Positions 35,023 to 41,387 of a DNA stretch of 61,142 nucleotides are shown in pieces. Made by a program: the position numbers and the translations under genes. The notes under the pieces were generated by a model. The model had not been told where the DNA came from and ran no database searches. It worked only from the letters and a program-made list of their open reading frames with translations. Position 1 is the stretch's first letter, and each line of letters begins with the position of its first letter. Source of the DNA: DATBFG01 sp036558645 (lineage in GTDB: Bacteria > Acidobacteriota > Terriglobia > Terriglobales > Acidobacteriaceae); contig DATBFG010000033.1 of the NCBI GenBank assembly GCA_036558645.1, positions 1 through 61,142 of the forward strand, written 5' to 3'.

Positions 35023-35313
35023 ACACCGGAAAGGAGGTGGTCGGATGACAAGTTCAGATGGTAGTAGTAGGTGCATCACAAGACCAGGTGAGGTGGCTGA
35101 GACTTAGAGCGGTTGCTCTAAGCGGGGTTCAGGATGGAAGTCGTCCTGGACTACAGCCCGCACACTTCCGGTGGTTTAGGATTGCATCCGCCCGGCAGAA
35201 GGTCGTGCCGGGACCCGGAGTTTGCCGTAGAGGCCACGTAGAGTAACCACCTCTTGGTCAATCCCAATCAGTGCACCGGCGGCCCGCGTCACAAGCGCGG
35301 GCCGTTTTGTTTT
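35023..35313 (+). ncRNA. Candidate structured RNA with possible 20-codon reading frame
   Basis: A free-standing transcription unit of about 290 bases between a promoter and a strong terminator. Ends pair (GAGGTGGT 35034-35041 with ACCACCTC 35246-35253). Inside are three good hairpins: CTTAGAGC/GCTCTAAG (35103-35122), a composite stem GCGGG-CAGGAT/GTCCTG-CCCGC (35132-35161) and CCCGGCA/TGCCGGG (35190-35211). The 5' part also has AAAGGAGG followed at 7 bases by an ATG (35045) that opens 20 codons (MTSSDGSSRCITRPGEVAET). So it may be a leader-peptide RNA, a dual-function RNA, or a plain ncRNA such as a divergent 6S. I could not match it to RNase P, tmRNA, SRP or a known riboswitch. Confidence 0.6.
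35280..35313 (+). terminator. Intrinsic terminator of the RNA at 35 kb
   Basis: Perfect 9-base GC stem (CGGCCCGCG / CGCGGGCCG) with a 7-base loop followed by TTTTGTTTT. It separates the RNA from the DUF2007 gene 50 bases on. Confidence 0.92.
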
Positions 35314-35363
35314 GCCAGCTAGCAGCCAGATGGCCTGCTCTTCCCTGCTATGATTCTTGATTC

Positions 35364-35993
35364 ATGTCTCACCTCGATGAAAAGCGGCGTCTGACGGAGC
35401 TTTACGCCGCTCTCTCCGACGACGAGTTACAAAAGCTAGCCCGCGACGCCGATTCACTTACGCTGACCGCGCGCGAGGTTCTCGAAGAAGAGATGGACCG
35501 GCGCGATCTCGACGAGGAGGCCGCGCCGTCAGTGATCAAGGACGAGATGGAAGTCCGTCGTCCAGTCACCGTTCGCAACTTCCGAGACTTGCCGGAGGCT
35601 TTGCTCGCGAAGGGCATGCTCGACTCCGCGGACATCCGCTGCTTTCTTGCAGACGACAACCTGGTGCGGCTCGACTGGTTCATTTCCAACTTCATTGGCG
35701 GCATCAAGCTGCAGGTCGATCCCGACGACGTAGAGGCCGCACGCGAGATTCTCGACCAACCTATCCCGCCCCAGATCGACTTTCAAGGGGCGTCAGAGTA
35801 TGAGCAGCCGCGTTGCCCCAATTGTTTTTCACTCGACATCAGCTTCGAAGAGTTGAATAAGCCGGTGGCTTACGTCAGCGCGTATTTTGGAGTGCCCATC
35901 CCCTTACCCCGCCAGACATGGGTGTGCCATAGCTGCGGCAAGCGCTGGCACGAAGTTTCCGACGGCAATGAATCGGCATTAGGTCCGGCCTAA
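35364..35993 (+). CDS. DUF2007-like signalling protein with zinc ribbon
   Basis: A 209-residue soluble protein in three parts: a helical acidic N-terminus (residues 1-60), a DUF2007-type middle (VRNFRDLPEALLAKGMLDSA, FLADDNLVRLDW, GGIKLQVDPDDVEAAREIL), and a C-terminal zinc ribbon with CPNC near 150 and CHSC near 191. DUF2007 is described as a putative signal-transducing domain. It begins a run of three or four genes on the plus strand (cupin, PNPOx-like) spaced 23 and 73 bases apart, but no shared pathway is obvious. Confidence 0.75.
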   Translation: MSHLDEKRRLTELYAALSDDELQKLARDADSLTLTAREVLEEEMDRRDLDEEAAPSVIKDEMEVRRPVTVRNFRDLPEALLAKGMLDSADIRCFLADDNLVRLDWFISNFIGGIKLQVDPDDVEAAREILDQPIPPQIDFQGASEYEQPRCPNCFSLDISFEELNKPVAYVSAYFGVPIPLPRQTWVCHSCGKRWHEVSDGNESALGPA

Positions 35994-36016
35994 CTTTTCG
36001 TCATAGGAGAAATTTC

Positions 36017-36379
36017 ATGCCAACTCTGGTTGCGCAGCCCATGCGTATTCGCGCTGCTGGGAATAAGCCCAAGCTCATTGATGAATACATCGGACGCGTG
36101 AATACCAAGACGCCCAGCGTGAGCGTCGCTCACATGCGCAGTCCGCAGGGATGGCTGGAGCCGGGACAGACACCGGAGTTCGAGGAGCTGACGATTGTCC
36201 TCAAAGGCACCGTGCTAGTGAAACACAAACACGGAGAAATGGAAGTGAAAGCCGGACAAGCTGTCATTGCCCATCCCGGCGAGTGGATCCAGTACTCAAC
36301 CCCCGGCCCCGAGGGCGCGGAGTACATCGCAGTGTGTCTGCCGGCGTTTTCGATGGAGACAGTGCACCGAGATCAGTAA
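36017..36379 (+). CDS. Cupin-domain protein
   Basis: A 120-residue single-domain cupin. The two short cupin motifs are seen as a TPEFEELTIVLKGTVLV-type stretch near residue 52 and AGQAVIAHPGEWIQY near 79. The usual metal-binding histidines of motif 1 are replaced (E-F-E-E), so the metal site may be changed. AGGAGA stands 6 bases before the ATG. Probably binds a small molecule; the reaction cannot be told. Confidence 0.8.
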   Translation: MPTLVAQPMRIRAAGNKPKLIDEYIGRVNTKTPSVSVAHMRSPQGWLEPGQTPEFEELTIVLKGTVLVKHKHGEMEVKAGQAVIAHPGEWIQYSTPGPEGAEYIAVCLPAFSMETVHRDQ

Positions 36380-36452
36380 GAAAGATTCGCTGATTTCTGG
36401 CGGTTGCAACGCATGAGCGATCGTGTTATCCCTTTCCGCACGGAGTAAACCC

Positions 36453-36959
36453 ATGGCGACAACCAAGCCAACAGAAAAGGTCCGCGTAGGATTGCCGCAG
36501 GTTCCGGCTCTGTATCAGCTAAAACCGCGAAAAGAGTATCTGCCATGGAGCCATGCGGAGGAACGTCTGGAACGCTCTCGTAACTACTGGGTCTGCACCG
36601 CGCGTCCGGATGGCCGCCCGCACTCGATTCCTGTGTGGGGTTTCTGGATTGACGGAGCATTTTATTTCGGGACAGCGAAGAGTTCGCGGAAAGGTAAGAA
36701 CCTGGCGAAGAATCCTGCGGTCTCGGTGCACCTGGAGTCGGGCGATGACGTGGTGATCCTCGAAGGCATCGCCGAAGTAATCACCGACAAGCCCACTTTC
36801 GCAAAGATCGACGCAGCATCGAAGAAAAAATACAAGATGCCGCTGATGGTAATTCCTGGCGAATCAGTGGTGTATTGCCTGCGGCCGCGGGTGGCCTTGG
36901 CATGGACAGAAAATGACTTCCCCAACAACGCCACGCGCTGGGAATTCCAGATGGACTGA
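36453..36959 (+). CDS. Pyridoxamine 5'-phosphate oxidase-like FMN-binding protein
   Basis: A 168-residue split-barrel protein of the PNPOx-like group. Marks are YWVCTARPDGRPHSIPVWG near residue 50, FYFGTAKSSRKGKNLAKNP near 78, and VVILEGIAEVI near 106, the common layout of F420- or FMN-dependent small oxidoreductases. I start at ATG 36453 with GGAG 8 bases before it; the frame is open 10 codons further. It is followed by a region with two ArsR-type palindromes. Confidence 0.85.
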   Translation: MATTKPTEKVRVGLPQVPALYQLKPRKEYLPWSHAEERLERSRNYWVCTARPDGRPHSIPVWGFWIDGAFYFGTAKSSRKGKNLAKNPAVSVHLESGDDVVILEGIAEVITDKPTFAKIDAASKKKYKMPLMVIPGESVVYCLRPRVALAWTENDFPNNATRWEFQMD

Positions 36960-36995
36960 TTCCCCTTTCTAAAGGGCAAACGTCGCTGACAGGCT

Positions 36996-37021
36996 AAAAT
37001 GCAACCGTATGGTTGCATTTT
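36996..37021. promoter_or_regulatory. Operator-like palindrome 1 (ArsR pair)
   Basis: AAAATGCAACC (36996-37006), GTAT, GGTTGCATTTT (37011-37021): perfect 11-base arms. The core TGCAACC-N4-GGTTGCA recurs 30 bases on. It could also end transcription of the upstream gene. Confidence 0.65.
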
Positions 37022-37040
37022 CAACCTGCTTCCAGTATTA

Positions 37041-37058
37041 TGCAACCTGGAGGTTGCA
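37041..37058. promoter_or_regulatory. Operator-like palindrome 2, covering the ribosome site
   Basis: TGCAACC-TGGA-GGTTGCA, the same half-sites and spacing as palindrome 1. It contains the GGAGG ribosome site of the SRPBCC gene, so a bound repressor would block this gene. Confidence 0.65.
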
Positions 37059-37063
37059 CTTTT

Positions 37064-37516
37064 ATGCAAGATCGCATCGAGAAGAAAGTTGAATTGAATG
37101 CTCCAGTCGCGCGGGTGTGGCGAGCCCTGACAGATTCGCAAGAGTTTGGGGAATGGTTTCGTGTGCGAATTGACGGACCGTTTGTGGCAGGACAGGTATC
37201 AACGGGGAGAATGACCTATCCTGGCTATGAACATTTGCGCTGGGAGGTAACGGTGCAAAAGATAGAACCGGAGCGGCTCTTCTCTTTCACGTGGCATCCT
37301 TACGCGGTCGATCCGAAAGTGGATTATTCGGGCGAGCCGCCGACGCTCGTTGAATTCAGACTCGAAAAGACAGCGACCGGAACCCTGCTTGTGGTCACTG
37401 AATCGGGCTTCGACAAGGTTCCAGCACACCGTCGCGACGAAGCTTTCCGCAAGAATGATGGTGGTTGGACCCAGCAGGTCAAGAACATCCAAAACTATGT
37501 TGCACAGAAGCCATAA
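37064..37516 (+). CDS. SRPBCC (AHSA1-like) domain protein
   Basis: A 150-residue protein of the Aha1/CalC (SRPBCC) family, which has a deep hydrophobic ligand pocket. Typical pieces are IEKKVELNAPVARVWRALTD at the start, FGEWFRVRIDGPFVAG near 25, ERLFSFTWHP near 68 and GTLLVVTESGFDKVP near 106. I start at the ATG at 37064 after GGAGG, 10 bases off, since the family core begins there. It overlaps the following ArsR gene by 20 bases; AHSA1-ArsR pairs are a common two-gene arrangement. Confidence 0.85.
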   Translation: MQDRIEKKVELNAPVARVWRALTDSQEFGEWFRVRIDGPFVAGQVSTGRMTYPGYEHLRWEVTVQKIEPERLFSFTWHPYAVDPKVDYSGEPPTLVEFRLEKTATGTLLVVTESGFDKVPAHRRDEAFRKNDGGWTQQVKNIQNYVAQKP

Positions 37517-37844
37517 TCGAGCGAAAGCAAGATTGGAAATTCACGCACCGGTGTTTGCCGCGCTCGGCGACGAGACGCGGCTTGCGCTGGTGGTGAAGCT
37601 GGCACGCGGGCAGGCGTATTCGATCGCACAACTGACGGAAGGCTCAAGGCTCACGCGTCAGGCGGTTACCAAGCACCTGAGGGTGTTGGAAAACGTGGGC
37701 ATGGTGCGCTGCCGGCGCACCGGTCGCGAAAGTCTCTTCGAACTTGATCCGAAACCGATCGAGGAAATGAAAGAATACCTGGAATATGTTTCGGGTCAAT
37801 GGGACCAGGCGCTCGCGCGGCTTAAGGCATTTGTGGAGCGATAG
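37497..37844 (+). CDS. ArsR family transcriptional regulator
   Basis: A 115-residue winged-helix repressor of the ArsR type: APVFAALGDETRLALVVKLA near residue 17, the recognition helix region SIAQLTEGSRLTRQAVTKHLRVL and the wing VRCRRTGRESLFELDP. It lacks the cysteine metal site of ArsR/SmtB, so it belongs to the metal-independent branch. The ATG at 37497 lies inside the SRPBCC gene, consistent with coupled translation. It likely controls its own pair through the palindromes at 36996 and 37041. Confidence 0.88.
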   Translation: MLHRSHNRAKARLEIHAPVFAALGDETRLALVVKLARGQAYSIAQLTEGSRLTRQAVTKHLRVLENVGMVRCRRTGRESLFELDPKPIEEMKEYLEYVSGQWDQALARLKAFVER

Positions 37845-37880
37845 GTGGGGTTAGGTCGAACGGAAAACAAGAAGAGAAGA

Positions 37881-37902
37881 AGGGGCACTCTTGAGTGCCC
37901 CT
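37881..37902. terminator. Stem-loop between convergent genes
   Basis: AGGGGCACTC-TT-GAGTGCCCCT, a 10-base inverted repeat lying between the ArsR gene and the convergent hpf. T-runs are weak on both sides, so termination is likely but not certain. Confidence 0.6.
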
Positions 37903-37928
37903 CGTAAATTGAATCTTCAAGATTGATC

Positions 37929-38522
37929 CTACGGTGCCTCGATCAGCTCCATCTTCCCGTCGCGGGTACGATGCAGAACCATCACCTTGCCTTTCCGATC
38001 CCTGAAGACAAACACATCGCGATCGCGAAAGTGCGCTTCTTTAATGGCTTCCTCGAGAGTCATCGGACGCAGCGCCACGGCTTCGTCGGAACGAACCAGA
38101 TGGACCTCAGTCGTCTTTGCCACGGCCGGAAACTTATGCACGACGATGGGTATAGCCGTCGATTCGGACAATCCCACTGCCGCTTGGATTTCGTGCTGAG
38201 ACGCATCTCCATTCAGCTTGCGTCCAGCCTGGCGCTTGCGTGTGCGCCAGCGCGTCTTGTATTTCAACGCCTGCTTCTCAAGATGCTCGAGCGCCTGACC
38301 GACGGCCGCGGACATATCTCCCGCTTGCGCCAGGCCCACGATCGGGCCGTTGCGTGGAGTGATGGTGATCTCAGCCTTGTGCCGGTGCTTTTCTACGGCA
38401 AGAATGACCTTGGTTTCGAACTTGTCGGATAAGATTTTGCGGATCTTTGCGAGGCCGGTTTCTACGTCTTTGCGAATCGCGGGAGTAACTTCGTATTGCC
38501 TGCCGGTGTATTCCACATTCAT
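37929..38522 (-). CDS. hpf: Long-form ribosome hibernation promoting factor HPF
   Basis: A 197-residue long HPF. The N-terminal domain (residues 1-100: MNVEYTGRQYEVTPAIR, then the K-rich AVEKHRHKAEITI and a DMSAAVGQALEHLEKQ helix) binds the decoding centre; the C-terminal domain (about 135-195: VHLVRSDEAVALRPMTLEEA, DVFVFRDRKGKVMVLHRTRDG) makes ribosomes pair. Such proteins silence ribosomes in stationary phase. AGGAG lies 10 bases before the ATG. It is downstream of rpoN in the usual order, with a long inverted repeat between the two. Confidence 0.95.
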   Translation of the reverse strand: MNVEYTGRQYEVTPAIRKDVETGLAKIRKILSDKFETKVILAVEKHRHKAEITITPRNGPIVGLAQAGDMSAAVGQALEHLEKQALKYKTRWRTRKRQAGRKLNGDASQHEIQAAVGLSESTAIPIVVHKFPAVAKTTEVHLVRSDEAVALRPMTLEEAIKEAHFRDRDVFVFRDRKGKVMVLHRTRDGKMELIEAP

Positions 38523-38594
38523 GAGCGGCGCTCCTGAATCATTCTGGGTAGAAAATTGGGCACCACACTGGAAACAATGTAGAAGTTAGATTTC

Positions 38595-38640
38595 AGAATG
38601 AAGAAGTTTTGTGTGCACGTTGCTTTTACTTCTTCATTCT
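38595..38640. repeat. Inverted repeat between hpf and rpoN
   Basis: AGAATGAAGAAGT (38595-38607) and ACTTCTTCATTCT (38628-38640) form a perfect 13-base inverted repeat with a 20-base loop, AT- and purine/pyrimidine-biased. It may shape the rpoN-hpf transcript. Confidence 0.6.
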
Positions 38641-38665
38641 TACTTCTTACTTCTGAATTCCTGCC

Positions 38666-40450
38666 TTATTTTTTCACTCTTCGCTGGTGAGTGCTCGGGA
38701 TGCGCATATCCTCGCGGTACTTTGCCACCGTGCGGCGGGTCACCTGAATTCCCTGGGATTGCAGGATGCGGGTGATCTGTTCGTCGGTCAGTGGGCGCGT
38801 GGGATCTTCTTCCTCGATGAGCTTCTTGACGCGGCGCTTCAGGATCAGCAACGAAGTATTGCCACCCTCAGGGCCGTTGACGCTTTCGCTGAAGAAATAG
38901 CGCAACTCAAACACGCCTTGCGGAGTATGCGAATATTTGTTCGCCACCGCGCGGCTCACGGTGGAGGGATGCACGCCTATTTCCTCGGCCACCTCCTTGA
39001 TCATCATGGGCTTGAGTTGATCGATGCCCTTCTCCAGGAAATCCTGCTGGCGGGCAACGATCGAGTAGCACACCTTCATGATCGTCTGCTTGCGTTGCTC
39101 GATATTCTTGATGAGTTGGATTGCGGACTTGTACCGCTCCTTCACATAATTGCGAGTGTCTTTATCGTTGGCGTCGCGCGTAAGAAGACGCTTGTATGCA
39201 GGATTCAAGCGGAGCTGCGGGACGTCTTCCTCGTTCATAATGACGAGCCATTCGTCGCCATGCTTAACGAATGCGACATCGGGCTCGATCAGGCGCGCCT
39301 GGCTCTTGTTGTAGCGCAGGCCGGGACGGGGATCGAGGGTTCGAATGTATTCAAGCGCAACCGGAATTGCTTCGACGGGACGCCCAATCGCTTTTGAAAT
39401 TTCTTTGAATTGCTTCATCTGCACGGCACGAAGATGCTGGTCGACAATCTTGATCGCATCGTCCAGAACCTGCGCGGTCCCATTACCATTTCCGTGCTCT
39501 TCCAACTGCCGCTGATGATACCGAAGCTGATAGAGAAGACATTCGCGCAGATCGCGGCAGGCGACCCCTGGGGGATCCATCTGGCGCACGATCTCGATTG
39601 CTTCATGCAAATCGGGAAGGGTGAACGATATTTGGGCTTGTGGGATTGCAGCAGTCGGCGTCGGGGTCGGGGTCGGAGCTACGGCTACGGCAACCTGGTC
39701 TGAGTTCGCCGCTTCGGCGGGTTGCGTCGCACCTTCCGGGGAAACTGCGGGTTCTGAAAACGCGTTGTCTTGCCCGTTCCAATCTTCCGCGACCGACGTA
39801 GACGAACCTTCATCCCCTACTGCCATTGCCGCCGGATCGAGTGAAGCGTCCAGTCCCAAGGCAGCCGCTTCTTCCACTACCGTCTTTGCGGTAATCGCAT
39901 CCACTTCGGGAGAGGTAGGAGGCACAACACCCAGCAATTCTTCGTCGCTCGCGATCAGGTACCCGTCTTCACTGAGATTGCCGATGACCAACTCAGCAGC
40001 TTCACGAACCGGAGGCCGCGTGGGCACTGCACCCAGTTGCCAGATCAAGTGGTCGGTGAGAGTGGTCGGCTTGGATAAGAAATTCTCAAATGATGGACGC
40101 TCGACTTCTTCCATCTCGCCCGGGCTGCGATAGCCGGGATCGAGATACTCCTGAAAGAAGGAGCCAAAATCGATCTCTTCAAACGGATCTTTCTTCTCTT
40201 CGGCAACGATGGGGCTTTCTTCGGCGGCGGCCGGACGATCGCGCTCTTCTTCCCGGCGGTTTACGTCGTCCAGAAGAGGGACATTTTCTTCCAATTCCTC
40301 CAGAACCGGGTTCTCAACCATCTCGGCATTGATCATGTCCTTGAGCTCAATCTTGTTGAGCGCCAGGACGCTGACCATCTGCACCAAGCCCGGGGTCAGA
40401 ATCTGTCTCTGGGAAACCTTCAAATGCAACTTGGGTTGCAACAACACCAT
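38666..40450 (-). CDS. rpoN: RNA polymerase sigma-54 factor RpoN
   Basis: Sigma-54 directs RNA polymerase to -24/-12 promoters and needs AAA+ activators. The 594-residue protein has region I (glutamine- and leucine-rich: KLHLKVSQRQILTPGLVQM), an acidic region, the core-binding domain (LRLNPAYKRLL, YVKERYKSAIQLIKNIEQRKQTI), the HTH domain (MIKEVAEEIGVHPSTVSRAV) and the RpoN box (TRRTVAKYRE) near residue 575. It is about 110 residues longer than usual owing to a disordered, Ala/Pro/Thr-rich insertion around residues 190-285 (with PTPTPTPT). It lies in the lptC-lptB-rpoN-hpf order known from many bacteria. Confidence 0.95.
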   Translation of the reverse strand: MVLLQPKLHLKVSQRQILTPGLVQMVSVLALNKIELKDMINAEMVENPVLEELEENVPLLDDVNRREEERDRPAAAEESPIVAEEKKDPFEEIDFGSFFQEYLDPGYRSPGEMEEVERPSFENFLSKPTTLTDHLIWQLGAVPTRPPVREAAELVIGNLSEDGYLIASDEELLGVVPPTSPEVDAITAKTVVEEAAALGLDASLDPAAMAVGDEGSSTSVAEDWNGQDNAFSEPAVSPEGATQPAEAANSDQVAVAVAPTPTPTPTAAIPQAQISFTLPDLHEAIEIVRQMDPPGVACRDLRECLLYQLRYHQRQLEEHGNGNGTAQVLDDAIKIVDQHLRAVQMKQFKEISKAIGRPVEAIPVALEYIRTLDPRPGLRYNKSQARLIEPDVAFVKHGDEWLVIMNEEDVPQLRLNPAYKRLLTRDANDKDTRNYVKERYKSAIQLIKNIEQRKQTIMKVCYSIVARQQDFLEKGIDQLKPMMIKEVAEEIGVHPSTVSRAVANKYSHTPQGVFELRYFFSESVNGPEGGNTSLLILKRRVKKLIEEEDPTRPLTDEQITRILQSQGIQVTRRTVAKYREDMRIPSTHQRRVKK

Positions 40451-40658
40451 GGCTCGGTCTTTTCTTCTTCCTTGGGGATGGCTGGCATCCCAGTAAGTAT
40501 CAGCCTAAGCTTCGCTTATCGGCTGTGACCCATAGCACATCCCGCTATTTGCGCGTTCTGGGTAGTAGAGCAAAAACTGTTTACACCATGATTAAAACCG
40601 CTTATTCAAAAACGCACCAGAACCGGAAGTAACTTGCGCCTCGGCAAGAGTACCTGTC

Positions 40659-41387
40659 TTAAACCAGCGAAAAACTCTCGCCCAGATAGACCCGCCGTAC
40701 CTCCGGATCATTGCCGAGTTGCTCGGGGGTTCCCTGCCGGAAGATTCGTCCCTCATTAATAATGTAGGCCCGATTGGTGACCGACAGCGTCTCGCGCACG
40801 TTGTGGTCAGTGATCAGCACGCCGATTCCGCTAGCGCGCAAATCGCTGATGATCTTTTGCAGGTCCAGCACTGCAATGGGATCAATCCCAGAAAAGGGCT
40901 CGTCCAACAGGATGAATGTTGGATTGATACACAAGGCTCGGGCAATCTCGACCCTGCGGCGTTCGCCACCGGACAGAGCATATCCCCGGTTCTGACGAAT
41001 GTGCTCCAGGCCCAGCTCGTCGATCAGCTTCTCCATCCGCTCCCGGCGCTCATGCCAGGAGATCGGCTGGGCTTCGAGAACCGCGAGGACGTTCTCCTCG
41101 ACGGTGAGCTTGCGAAACACGGAAGCTTCTTGCGGCAGGTAGCTGATGCCATACTGACGAGCCCGCAGATACATGGGCACGTCAGTGATGTCTTCGTTGT
41201 CGATCAGGATCCTGCCCGTGTCAGGGGGGATCAGGCCGACAATGGCATAAAAGGAAGTGGTCTTGCCGGCGCCGTTAGGGCCAAGCAAACCAACGACTTC
41301 GCCCTGCTCCACGCGGAGGCTCACCCCGTTTACAACCCGGCGACCTTTATAAGATTTGCCGATTTCTTCGGTGGCCAGGGTATGCAT
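40659..41387 (-). CDS. lptB: LPS export ABC transporter ATPase LptB
   Basis: LptB is the ATPase that, with LptF/LptG, lifts lipopolysaccharide from the inner membrane. The 242-residue protein has Walker A (GPNGAGKTT near residue 36), the Q-loop in YLPQEASVFRKLT, signature LSGGERRRVE near 139, Walker B FILLDEPFSG near 158 and the switch His in LITDHNV near 197. The start ATG follows the stop of the LptC-type gene with no gap (TAAATG), so the two are coupled. LptF and LptG are not in the window. Confidence 0.96.
   Translation of the reverse strand: MHTLATEEIGKSYKGRRVVNGVSLRVEQGEVVGLLGPNGAGKTTSFYAIVGLIPPDTGRILIDNEDITDVPMYLRARQYGISYLPQEASVFRKLTVEENVLAVLEAQPISWHERRERMEKLIDELGLEHIRQNRGYALSGGERRRVEIARALCINPTFILLDEPFSGIDPIAVLDLQKIISDLRASGIGVLITDHNVRETLSVTNRAYIINEGRIFRQGTPEQLGNDPEVRRVYLGESFSLV

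Noticed and set aside
35058..35246. A 62-codon frame inside the RNA candidate
   Set aside because: It runs across the paired stems and has no ribosome site; the stems explain the sequence better. The 20-codon frame at 35045 is the only one with a ribosome site.
34988..35313. RNase P RNA, tmRNA or SRP RNA
   Set aside because: None of the conserved core motifs of these RNAs is present, though the size is in range. A divergent 6S RNA is not excluded, but the several hairpins do not fit its rod shape.
38687..39397. A 236-codon frame opposite rpoN
   Set aside because: RpoN domains are unmistakable on the other strand; this frame only reflects its codon bias.
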